Of a stretch of DNA of 64,000 nucleotides, positions 19,518 through 27,441 are shown piece by piece. Each line of letters begins with the position of its first letter. The stretch's first letter is position 1. The notes under the pieces are model-generated. The model was not told the origin of the DNA. It ran no database searches and saw only the letters and a list, made by a program, of their open reading frames with translations. The translations under genes were made by a program, and so were the position numbers. This DNA is from Sporolactobacillus shoreicorticis (GTDB lineage Bacteria > Bacillota > Bacilli > Bacillales > Sporolactobacillaceae), in NCBI RefSeq assembly GCF_024125445.1, contig NZ_JAMXWM010000007.1, forward strand, positions 106,978 to 170,977, written 5' to 3'.

Positions 19518-20393
19518 ATGATCATTAAATCCATCTGTCGGTTAAGTTCAGCTATTAAAAAGGAAATCCGAACACTTGAACAACTGTGTGCTCAGGCCGA
19601 CGGCGTTCGATACGCTACCTCTTTAGACAGTGTCCTTAATTTTCATGCAGAAATGAAGCACACATTCCTTTGCTATGAGAACCATCAACTCGTCGCTTTT
19701 CTGCATGTGTTTGCACCGACGCATTCAGAAGCAGAAATTTCGGCATTGACTTTGCCTCAATGCCGAACAAAAGGCTATTTTACTGCTTTGCTGCTTCGAG
19801 CAATTGAAGAACTGAAAGCCTTTCAAATTTCCGATGTGCTTTTTGTTTCTCAGCCGTCCTATCCAAGGAATCAGGTAATCAAACATTTTGGTGCAGCCTA
19901 TGAATTTTCAGAGTATATCATGTCGCTCGAACGAAAAAAGTACATGATACAGATCCCGGAACAGCCAATGTCTCTATTCATTCAAAGAATGGGATATATG
20001 AAGCAATTAATCGAGGTCAGTGTAAAAAGCTTTCATGACAGCAGCGAAGAGGCACAACGCTTAATTGAAATGGCATTGCTGTCTGCCAATCGACAGGGTT
20101 ATATGGCTGTTTTCAATGACAAAATTATCGGTATCTGTTTTGCACGATTTGAAGGTGCAGAAGCATTTCTGTATGGATTAGGTATACACACTGACTATCA
20201 AGGCAAGGGATTCGGCGGCATTTTTCTTAAGCTGGTTCTAAACGAATTGTTCTCAGGAGCTGCTATGAAAGTGAAGCTGGAGGTCGAATCTCGAAATGCT
20301 TCGGCACTGCATTTATATACAAAAACAGGATTTGCATCTGAAAACACGGTTGATTATTATCGTGCGACGATCAAGAATCTGCTAGGAGTTTAA
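19518..20393 (+). CDS. GNAT-family N-acetyltransferase, two-domain
   Basis: A 291-residue protein with two GNAT-like halves. The first (about 1-140) has ISALTLPQCRTKGYFTALLL, in which the acetyl-CoA loop is degenerate. The second has YGLGIHTDYQGKGFGGIFLK, a good Q/R-x-x-G-x-G/A motif, then ESRNASALHLYTKTGF. The active domain is therefore probably C-terminal. The substrate is unknown. The methyltransferase gene starts one base after its stop, so the two are coupled and may act on one molecule. Confidence 0.8.
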   Translation: MIIKSICRLSSAIKKEIRTLEQLCAQADGVRYATSLDSVLNFHAEMKHTFLCYENHQLVAFLHVFAPTHSEAEISALTLPQCRTKGYFTALLLRAIEELKAFQISDVLFVSQPSYPRNQVIKHFGAAYEFSEYIMSLERKKYMIQIPEQPMSLFIQRMGYMKQLIEVSVKSFHDSSEEAQRLIEMALLSANRQGYMAVFNDKIIGICFARFEGAEAFLYGLGIHTDYQGKGFGGIFLKLVLNELFSGAAMKVKLEVESRNASALHLYTKTGFASENTVDYYRATIKNLLGV

Positions 20394-20394
20394 C

Positions 20395-21609
20395 ATGAGC
20401 ACACAACAACAAAAAGAACAAAATTGGCGGTCAGCGCTTCTAGAGGCCTGGCGTTTTATTGAGGCTGAAGGAATTTCTGCCACTATAGAAGGTACAGCTG
20501 CATTAAAGATACAGGGCTGCGCAATTCATGATGATTCGATTCACATTTCCATTCAGTGGGATGCATTGGAACAGTTTTATCAAACAGTGAGGAAACGTAC
20601 CGCCTGCGAACTAAAAAGAGACAATGACAGCTGCTTCTTTACCTTCCAGTTAAACGAATATTCGATTCGAATCAGTGGATATTTTGGAACAGTAATTCGC
20701 ACCGATCCCGATCGATTACTTCTTTCGGTTGAGTCCTGTCAGGTAGCAGTTAAGTCGTTCGGTTATTTTTTGCACACACTGCCACAATCCGATTCGCTGC
20801 GCGAAATAGTTAAAGATTATCTAAGGCGTTTGCAAAATACAGATGCAGGTCAAAATGGGCACGCCTGGAATAACGAAGCGTATCAAGCATGGATCAACCG
20901 GTTTGGGAAGCCAGAACAAGCAGCTGCGAAAATAAAAGAAAACCCCGCAGCAAAGTTAGGGGCCCTGGCACCGTATTTAAAGGAAATTCAGGGAGAAAAG
21001 ATTATTAATCTTCTTGGTTCTCACGGAAGCAAAGCACTTGCTCTTGCCTTAATGGGGGCTCAAGTTACTGTGGTTGATATTTCGTCAGAAAATGCTGCTT
21101 ATGCAAAAAATGTGGCAGATGCACTCCATGTAACACTAAACTACGTTATTTCCGATGTTTTGCAATTACCGGTTGATCAGCACAAGGAAAAGTATGATAA
21201 AGTATTCATGGAGCTTGGAATCCTGCATTATTTTATTGATCTCGAACCGCTTGCAGAGCTTGTTTTTTCAATTTTAAAACCGGGTGGCCAATTCCTTATT
21301 CAAGAGTTTCATCCCGTGTCAACAAAACTGGTTACGACACGAGGAAAAAGGCAAATTGTTTTCGGCAACTATTTTGATCAATCATTGCATGCGCGTCAAG
21401 TCGCTTTCTCGAAACATCTTTCTCATGGAGAAAAAAGGAATGGTGAGAAAGCGCGCACCGTATTCTTAAGAGAGTGGACACTTGGTGAGATCGTGACTGC
21501 ATTCGCTCAAGCGGGTTTGATCGTGCAGCGTTTAGATGAAACGCCAAATATGAAAATCAACGATATCGGCTTGCCCAAGTTATTTACACTTATTTGTCTA
21601 AAACCGTAA
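20395..21609 (+). CDS. Class I SAM-dependent methyltransferase with an N-terminal nucleotidyltransferase-like domain
   Basis: A 404-residue protein. Residues from about 160 form a Rossmann methyltransferase of a family common in Bacillales: HAWNNEAYQAWINRFGKPEQ, then IINLLGSHGSKALALAL (SAM loop, about 202) and VTVVDISSENAAYAKN. It closes with a PGGQFLIQEFHP strand. Residues 1-150 are extra. They include IEGTAALKIQGCAIHDDSIH, which resembles the GTAAL..QG...DxD core of nucleotidyltransferase-fold proteins, though only weakly. Substrate unknown. It is coupled to the upstream GNAT gene. Confidence 0.75.
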   Translation: MSTQQQKEQNWRSALLEAWRFIEAEGISATIEGTAALKIQGCAIHDDSIHISIQWDALEQFYQTVRKRTACELKRDNDSCFFTFQLNEYSIRISGYFGTVIRTDPDRLLLSVESCQVAVKSFGYFLHTLPQSDSLREIVKDYLRRLQNTDAGQNGHAWNNEAYQAWINRFGKPEQAAAKIKENPAAKLGALAPYLKEIQGEKIINLLGSHGSKALALALMGAQVTVVDISSENAAYAKNVADALHVTLNYVISDVLQLPVDQHKEKYDKVFMELGILHYFIDLEPLAELVFSILKPGGQFLIQEFHPVSTKLVTTRGKRQIVFGNYFDQSLHARQVAFSKHLSHGEKRNGEKARTVFLREWTLGEIVTAFAQAGLIVQRLDETPNMKINDIGLPKLFTLICLKP

Positions 21610-21628
21610 TTTTTTTGGAAATGCAATA

Positions 21629-21665
21629 AGAGCAGCCGCAGCTGCTCTAAGTAATTTAATTTTTT
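21629..21665. terminator. Hairpin between convergent methyltransferase and transporter genes
   Basis: AGAGCAGC-CGCA-GCTGCTCT (21629-21648), followed on the plus strand by AAGTAATTTAATTTTTTTTA. The T-run is delayed, so it is a moderate terminator at best. Confidence 0.5.
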
Positions 21666-23116
21666 TTATCGATATTTACATTCGGCATATCGTTTTGGAT
21701 GTTCACTTTTGATCCAGCATTGCGAAAATAGAGTTCCAGTTCTTCAAGTGATTTATCCTTAGTCTCAGGCAAGAAACACTTAACAAATGTGAATGCCACT
21801 ACACCGCAACAGAAAAAGATGAAGAAGGTCATCGAAAGACCGATCCAAGACAGTAAAACGGGAAATAAAAGACTAATCAGGAAATTCGTCGTCCAAAGAC
21901 AAAATACAGTGACGCCCATTCCTAAACCGCGTAATTTTTGAGGAAAGATCTCAGAAAGCATCAACCAAGTTACCGGAGAGATTGTTGCCTGCTGAAACGC
22001 TAGAAACATGACCGTCATGCTGAGAACTAAAAAAGGAAGCAAGGGCGTCCCGTGCAGAGTCATTGAAGCAACGCCAATCAACAGCAAGGAAGTGGAGGTA
22101 CCGGTCAATCCAATCAGCAGCATAGGCCGATGATTTACTCGTCCAAGAAGCCAGATGCCTACGAAAGTTGCTGCGACTGATATAACTCCATTTGCAACAT
22201 TAGCAATGAGTGCTACATCTGTTTTGAATCCGGCGTCTTGAAGAATATGCGTTCCATAGTACATGATTGAATTAACACCGCTGATTTGCTGGACAACAGC
22301 GATGCCAATTCCAAGAAAAACAATTCTTCTGATCCATGGCTTTCGCAGATCCCGAAAGGTTGCCTTTTCGCTTGACCGATCATTTTGAACTGTTTTTTTG
22401 ATTGCAACTAATTCTAGTTGAGCACGTTTTGGGTGTCGAATCAGATGAAGCACATGCAATGCGCTTTTTAATTTACCTTTGGATGCATACCACCTTGGAC
22501 TTTCCGGAACGAAGAACATGCCAATCCAAAGTAAGATTGCCGGCAGCGTGGCGATAACGAGCATATAACGCCATATATGAGTTGAACCGCCAGAGTAATT
22601 TGCGATGACCGCATTAAACACATAAGCGAGCAATTGTCCGCTGACAATCATTAACTCATTTTTTGTTACCATTTGACCGCGGATTTCGGCCGGTGAGAGT
22701 TCGGCGAGAAACGCCGGAACAGTCACAGATGCTCCACCTACAGCAATTCCCAGCAGAAAACGGAAAAAGACCATAACTGCTGCGTTCGGTGCAAATGTAC
22801 AGCCCAAGGTTGTTATAAAAAAAACAATGGAGAGGTACTTAATTACCTTTTTACGGCCTTTATGATCGGCTAATCGTCCGCTGAACACTGCTCCAAATGC
22901 CGCACCTAGAAGCAAGGAACTGGCGACTAATCCCTCGGTAAATGAAGTAAGATTTAATTGATCCGGTCTGGCCATAAATGGAAGGGCGCCATTTATTACA
23001 CCCGTGTCGTAACCAAAGAGAAGACCTCCGAAGGTTGATACAAGTGTGATGATTTTTAAAAATTTTTTAGGACTTCGTTTATGAGCACTGTCATCGGAAA
23101 GAGCTGCATCCTGCAT
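21656..23116 (-). CDS. MFS sugar porter, IolT (myo-inositol transporter) type
   Basis: A 486-residue, 12-span major facilitator of the sugar porter family. It opens with STFGGLLFGYDTGVINGALP, has RxGRR-type loops (RLADHKGRKK, GRVNHRPM), PESPRWYASKG after span 6, GIAVVQQISGVNSIMYYGT in span 7, and the exit motif PETKDKSLEELE. Overall it closely resembles B. subtilis IolT, so inositol or a similar polyol/sugar is the likely substrate. The first ATG (23116) lacks a ribosome site; a strong AGGAGGG lies at 23151-23157, seven bases before an in-frame ATC (23143). It is divergent from a MarR gene that may control it. Confidence 0.85.
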   Translation of the reverse strand: MQDAALSDDSAHKRSPKKFLKIITLVSTFGGLLFGYDTGVINGALPFMARPDQLNLTSFTEGLVASSLLLGAAFGAVFSGRLADHKGRKKVIKYLSIVFFITTLGCTFAPNAAVMVFFRFLLGIAVGGASVTVPAFLAELSPAEIRGQMVTKNELMIVSGQLLAYVFNAVIANYSGGSTHIWRYMLVIATLPAILLWIGMFFVPESPRWYASKGKLKSALHVLHLIRHPKRAQLELVAIKKTVQNDRSSEKATFRDLRKPWIRRIVFLGIGIAVVQQISGVNSIMYYGTHILQDAGFKTDVALIANVANGVISVAATFVGIWLLGRVNHRPMLLIGLTGTSTSLLLIGVASMTLHGTPLLPFLVLSMTVMFLAFQQATISPVTWLMLSEIFPQKLRGLGMGVTVFCLWTTNFLISLLFPVLLSWIGLSMTFFIFFCCGVVAFTFVKCFLPETKDKSLEELELYFRNAGSKVNIQNDMPNVNIDKKN

Positions 23117-23361
23117 TGCTTCTAAAGGTTTGTTAATACTGATCGTGAATCCCTCCTACATGAACTGCATTAAAACAAGATTAATTAAAAGATAGACACT
23201 GACAAAAATAAAAATGGGTCGTGTTAAAAACAAAGCAAAGATTAATAGGCTTATGTAATTCGAGGATAAATGGTTAAAAATTGATGTTTTGAAAAGAATC
23301 ACGCGTTGTTAATTGAGTACTAAATTGATAGCAATTAAACCTGAAATTCAACAACTTTTTA

Positions 23362-23381
23362 TTAGTTTAACACTAAACTGA
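23362..23381. promoter_or_regulatory. Candidate MarR operator dyad
   Basis: AGTTTA-ACAC-TAAACT (23364-23379), with one further matching pair outside, lies between the divergent transporter and MarR genes. It is 16-20 bp long, the size MarR dimers bind. Assigned from position and symmetry only. Confidence 0.45.
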
Positions 23382-23407
23382 CGATTAGTCAAAAAAGGTG
23401 AAAATAA

Positions 23408-23860
23408 TTGAAAATAAGAACAATGGGAAGCGCGACAAATAAAGGGATCCTCTCGTGGTTTTACATTTCAAGAACGTACCACATTCAACTGAAGCGCTAC
23501 AGCCAATTTTTGAAAACGTGGAGTCTGACTCCTTCACAATATGAAGTACTCGTGAATATTAGAGAGAGCGGCAGGATGTCGCAAAAAGAATTGGCAGAGA
23601 AAATGTTCCTTACCAAAGGGAATATCACACAATTAATCATAAAGATGGAAAACGAGGGCTACATTTCACGCGAACAAGAATGGAAAACAAAATACATTCG
23701 ATTAACTGAAAAAGGAAATCAGCTACTTGACCGAATCCGTCCAGAACAGGTTAATTATTTCTCGCAGCAATTTCAAGGCCTGACCAAGAAAGAGCAAAAA
23801 AGACTCATTAAATTGCTTAAAAAAGTGAATGAAACACAGATCAATCAGGATAATGAATGA
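23408..23860 (+). CDS. MarR-family transcriptional regulator
   Basis: A 150-residue winged-helix repressor-like protein. The recognition-helix region reads MSQKELAEKMFLTKGNITQL and the wing reads EGYISREQEWKTKYIRLTEKG. Long N- and C-terminal helices serve dimerisation. The start is TTG 23408, seven bases after AAAGGTG. It is divergent from the IolT-like transporter, with a 16-bp dyad in the shared 290-base promoter region, so it may autoregulate and control the transporter. The ligand is unknown. Confidence 0.85.
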   Translation: MKIRTMGSATNKGILSWFYISRTYHIQLKRYSQFLKTWSLTPSQYEVLVNIRESGRMSQKELAEKMFLTKGNITQLIIKMENEGYISREQEWKTKYIRLTEKGNQLLDRIRPEQVNYFSQQFQGLTKKEQKRLIKLLKKVNETQINQDNE

Positions 23861-24439
23861 CCTTAATATAGGGAATACATCAATTAATCAAACGTATGTT
23901 TAATTTATACGTTTGTATCCTGTGGTACAAAATCTCTGTTTTATCGTTTCTCTACTGGGAAACAGACATTATATTTTTATTGATTTTTCTTTGTCTCTCT
24001 TTTGAGGGGCATTTTTTATTAAAGCGATTAACAACCAGAAATCTGAATACCACAGGAAAAACTCTTTCGCCAATCAAAAATTCATTAAAAGACTTTAAGA
24101 AAGATGGTAACAATACACTTTTTTCAAGCGGGAAAGGTGGTAACTGCTGCGTACGAGCGGTGTGGTGAATTTAAAGTATATAGTTAAACGATGCAATGCA
24201 ACTCCGCTGCTGTGCTTTATCCATCGTATATCTCATTGCTTTATGCATTGATAACACTTCTTAAAGATACCATTTTAAATACTTAATTATTATGTGAATC
24301 ACTCGTGTATTTAGTTTCTATGCAGACAAAAAGAAAAAATATATGCATATTTTATGTATAAAACGCTTTGCCATCTACGTATAAAGGTGTATATTTATAT
24401 GTATAAAGTAAATATATATTATTTTAAAAGGAGATCAAT
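23861..24439. other. AT-rich intergenic region without a convincing gene
   Basis: About 580 bases between the MarR gene and the EXLDI gene. It holds a perfect 9-bp dyad CAAACGTAT-N9-ATACGTTTG (23889-23915), with no T-tail, 30 bases after the MarR stop. Its right end holds the TGTATA-type repeat array described separately. A 90-codon ORF inside has no ribosome site and no recognisable fold. Confidence 0.6.
24342..24407 (+). repeat. Helically phased TGTATA-type repeats upstream of the EXLDI gene
   Basis: TA(T/C)GTATAAA occurs three times, at 24353, 24376 and 24398 (steps 23 and 22). The core (T/C)GTATA or TGCATA also occurs at 24344 and 24388, so cores sit at 24344, 24355, 24378, 24388 and 24400, close to an 11-base period with one gap. 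Ribbon-helix-helix repressors bind such spaced short sites; the next gene encodes one. The array covers the expected promoter. Confidence 0.5.
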
Positions 24440-24982
24440 ATGCCGAATAAGACTATTTATGTCCCAGATGCTGATTTAGAAGTGTTCGATCAGGCCCAGG
24501 AGGTCTCCGGTAAAAATCTATCCGCGACTATTGTGCAAGCGCTGCGTTTCTACACGAAAATTGGTGAAGGAAAAGGATTTGAGCATATTGAAGTTTCCGA
24601 AGGCGAAAACGGATTTTATAAGAGAAAACGATTTATAGGCAGAGAATTGGCTTCTGCTAGCGTTCATGACGAAGATCATTCATTGCTGACGACCTATGTT
24701 GTCTACGAAACAACTCATGGACGTTATGCTGTGCTCATTCGTGAACAGAAGAGAATTCCTCTTGAACAATCGATTGAGAACGAATTAAAGAAACGAATTA
24801 TGGAAAAGATCGCAGGAGAAAACATGAACAGAATTCCTTTTCAAAAGGAATCAGAAGATGATAGTCCGGATTTACGCAAACTGGAGATATTCAATTCAAT
24901 TGACGACTTGGTTGGTCATGTACCCTCTGACTTGTATCGCGCCTTGCACGAAATTAAAGACGGCGAATTTTTAGATATATAA
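24440..24982 (+). CDS. EXLDI-family protein with N-terminal ribbon-helix-helix domain
   Basis: A 180-residue protein. Residues 3-42 (TIYVPDADLEVFDQAQEVSG and the helix LSATIVQALRFYTK) form an Arc/MetJ-like ribbon-helix-helix DNA-binding unit. A beta-rich middle domain (about 55-130) follows, and the C-terminus ends in GEFLDI, the signature after which the EXLDI family is named. The function of the family is not established; DNA binding is likely. The gene has a strong AAAAGGAGA site and a repeat array in its promoter that may be its own operator. corA follows after 38 bases. Confidence 0.75.
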   Translation: MPNKTIYVPDADLEVFDQAQEVSGKNLSATIVQALRFYTKIGEGKGFEHIEVSEGENGFYKRKRFIGRELASASVHDEDHSLLTTYVVYETTHGRYAVLIREQKRIPLEQSIENELKKRIMEKIAGENMNRIPFQKESEDDSPDLRKLEIFNSIDDLVGHVPSDLYRALHEIKDGEFLDI

Positions 24983-25020
24983 GTTGAGATCAAAGCCATG
25001 TAAAAGGAGTTTCTGGATTA

Positions 25021-25977
25021 ATGATACGTATTCTTGCTCACGACAAAGACAATAAAATCTCATCACAGCTAAATCTTACCCAATTAAGTGATCAAGAAAT
25101 AAATCATTACTGGCTGGATCTAAGTGCCCCTGATGATGATGAACGGAAACAATTAAAGAACTTCCTCCCTGTTTTTCATCGCCTCACAAAGGAAAACGAG
25201 CATCATTCGAACAGACCGCAATTAAAGCTGTTTAAAGATTATTATTTTGTTTCCTTGCAAGTCATTAGCCCGAATACCTTGAAAACACATGAACTCTATC
25301 TGTATGTTGGGAAAAATTCACTCGTCACATTTCATACCAGCAATTTAAAAGCAGTGAATGATATATGGCATGGCTGCAGATCAGACGATCATTTTTTCAA
25401 AGAAGATATTCCGGATGAAATTCTTCGTCGGTTAATGAGTCGATTGGTGGAACAGTATATCATGGCCGCGAATGATCTCGAGGATAAAATCGATGATTTA
25501 GATTTGAACGCGAAACGCGAGTCAATCAATAAAATGAATCGACGTATCTTTCAATTACGCAGTGAACTGCTCAGTTTTCGTCGCGTCATCGCACCGCTTA
25601 TGGATATTACAAATCGAATGATCGGCTCGTCGTCTATTGAAAAAAGCGAGGAACATGAATTTTTCCTGCGCAATTTGAACGATAATTTAAGCAGAATTAC
25701 ACATATGATTGAATCAAATTTGGAAATAACATCTGATATTCGCGACAGTTATCTGTCGCTGACTACATATCGCACGAACCGTGTGATGCAAACTCTGACC
25801 GTCATTACTACAATTTTTATGCCACTGACTTTTATTGTCGGTATTTACGGAATGAATTTCGCGTATATGCCTGAGCTCAACTGGAGATATGGTTATTTCT
25901 TCATTCTCGTGTTCATGGGACTGATCGCAATCATTATGTATTATTGGTTCCGGAAAAAGGGTTGGTTTGACAAATAG
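25021..25977 (+). CDS. CorA-family divalent metal ion transporter
   Basis: A 318-residue 2-TM-GxN channel for Mg2+ (or Co2+/Zn2+). The N-terminal cytoplasmic funnel domain (to about 240) includes the long stalk helix around LEDKIDDLDLNAKRESINKM. TM1 is TVITTIFMPLTFIVGIYGMN, carrying the YGMN selectivity motif, and TM2 is YGYFFILVFMGLIAIIMYYW, ending with basic residues. SD AAAAGGAG. It lies just after the EXLDI regulator-like gene, which may control it. Confidence 0.9.
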   Translation: MIRILAHDKDNKISSQLNLTQLSDQEINHYWLDLSAPDDDERKQLKNFLPVFHRLTKENEHHSNRPQLKLFKDYYFVSLQVISPNTLKTHELYLYVGKNSLVTFHTSNLKAVNDIWHGCRSDDHFFKEDIPDEILRRLMSRLVEQYIMAANDLEDKIDDLDLNAKRESINKMNRRIFQLRSELLSFRRVIAPLMDITNRMIGSSSIEKSEEHEFFLRNLNDNLSRITHMIESNLEITSDIRDSYLSLTTYRTNRVMQTLTVITTIFMPLTFIVGIYGMNFAYMPELNWRYGYFFILVFMGLIAIIMYYWFRKKGWFDK

Positions 25978-26094
25978 GTTCCGATCATGCCGCCTCCATA
26001 ATTATCGGGTCTAGTACAGGTGACAAATCCAGTGTATACTTTTAAAAAAGATACCCTGCATTGAATGACTGAAGAGAGGAAGAGCCTAAATATA

Positions 26095-26670
26095 ATGGAA
26101 GAATTAAAGAAACGCATTCGTGAGGATGGAACTGTAATCAATTCCGATATTTTAAAAGTTGACCAATTCTTGAATCACCAAATAGATCCAAGTTTATTGA
26201 GAAATATCGGCGAACAATTTGCTCAGGCTTTTGCAAACTCCGACGTTTCAAAAATCCTGACAATCGAGTCCTCAGGAATTGCACCTGCATTGATGACTGG
26301 ACTAGCATTGAATGTCCCGGTAGTGTTTGCGCGGAAAAAGAAGCCGTTAACGCTGAACGAAGGTTCACTAACGACTAAAATCCAATCTTACACGAAACAT
26401 TTAAATAATTCGGTATATCTTGAAAACAACATGCTTTCAGCGGAGGACCATGTTTTGATCATCGATGATTTTCTTGCTAATGGCGAAGCTTCGCTTGGTT
26501 TGACGCGTTTAATCGAAATGGCTGGAGCATCTGTCGCTGGAGTGGGCATTGTCATTGAAAAAACCTTCCAGCCGGGAAGAACGCGGCTTGATCATGCTGG
26601 CTATTCTGTTTATTCACTTGCCCGCATTTCATCGCTTGCCAACAATCAAATTACTTTTCTGGATGACTAG
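26095..26670 (+). CDS. xpt: Xpt, xanthine phosphoribosyltransferase
   Basis: Purine salvage enzyme converting xanthine plus PRPP to XMP. The 191 residues match B. subtilis Xpt: DQFLNHQIDPSLLRNIGEQF, TIESSGIAPALMTGLALNVP, VFARKKKPLTL, and the PRPP loop HVLIIDDFLANGEA. I start at 26095 to match the family N-terminus (MEELKKRI); an upstream in-frame ATG at 26065 has no ribosome site. The 117-base leader holds no purine riboswitch, unlike B. subtilis xpt, and pbuX does not follow. Confidence 0.93.
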   Translation: MEELKKRIREDGTVINSDILKVDQFLNHQIDPSLLRNIGEQFAQAFANSDVSKILTIESSGIAPALMTGLALNVPVVFARKKKPLTLNEGSLTTKIQSYTKHLNNSVYLENNMLSAEDHVLIIDDFLANGEASLGLTRLIEMAGASVAGVGIVIEKTFQPGRTRLDHAGYSVYSLARISSLANNQITFLDD

Positions 26671-26690
26671 TATAAAATGAGGGAAAATCA

Positions 26691-27386
26691 ATGAACCATT
26701 ACAAATATTTATTTTTTGATGTTGATAATACATTACTTGATTTTAATGCTGCAGAAGAGTTAGCTCTTCAAAGGCTATTTGATGATCAGCATATTAACTT
26801 AACCACTGAGATTGAACGTTACTATAAAGAAATGAACAAAGGATTGTGGAGAGATTTCGAAAATGGAAAAATCGATCGTGATGAATTGGTTAACACGCGT
26901 TTCGCTAAATTATTTAAAGCCTTTGGCAGAGATGTTGATGGCGTTACAATGGAACAGAATTATCGCCGCTTTCTGAACGAAGGTCATCAGCTTGTCAGTG
27001 GCGCTCGTCAATTATTACTTCGTTTAAAAGAACGCTTTGACTTGTACATTGTAACAAACGGTGTTGCTGAAACGCAGCGCAAACGGCTGCAAGATTCCGG
27101 TTTGACTCCGTTCTTTAAACAGATTTTTGTCTCAGAGGATTCGGGATATCATAAACCAGATCCCCGTTTTTTTCACTACGTTTTTAAGCATATTCCTTGT
27201 TTTAGGGCAGACCATGGGCTTATCGTCGGCGACTCATTAATCTCCGATATCCAGGGAGGAAGTCATGCAGGACTTAAAACGTGTTGGTTCAACGCAAAAC
27301 ATCAGAACAATGAGCTTGATGTAAAGCCAAACTACGAGATACATAAGCTTGATGAACTTTATGCCATTCTGCAACCAAATGAATAA
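26691..27386 (+). CDS. HAD-superfamily hydrolase, YjjG/YfnB type
   Basis: A 231-residue HAD phosphatase of the YjjG group, which often act as noncanonical nucleotide 5'-monophosphatases. Motif I is FFDVDNTLLDF, with Asn in place of the common Gly as in YjjG. An alpha-helical cap follows (residues about 20-90), motif II is YIVTNGVAE, motif III the Lys in YHKPDPRFF, and motif IV is IVGDSLISDIQGG. SD AGGGAAAA. It follows xpt by 20 bases and may be in one transcript, which fits a nucleotide-related substrate (inference). Confidence 0.82.
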   Translation: MNHYKYLFFDVDNTLLDFNAAEELALQRLFDDQHINLTTEIERYYKEMNKGLWRDFENGKIDRDELVNTRFAKLFKAFGRDVDGVTMEQNYRRFLNEGHQLVSGARQLLLRLKERFDLYIVTNGVAETQRKRLQDSGLTPFFKQIFVSEDSGYHKPDPRFFHYVFKHIPCFRADHGLIVGDSLISDIQGGSHAGLKTCWFNAKHQNNELDVKPNYEIHKLDELYAILQPNE

Positions 27387-27441
27387 AGGAGAGTACCTAA
27401 GGTTACTGAATAATATTTATGTAAACTAATTAACTGGAAAA

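Noticed and set aside
23896..24168. 90-codon plus-strand ORF after the MarR gene
   Set aside because: No ribosome site, starts inside a perfect dyad, odd composition and no recognisable fold; treated as non-coding.
25978..26094. Purine riboswitch before xpt
   Set aside because: The short leader lacks the conserved purine aptamer core; xpt seems to be controlled otherwise.
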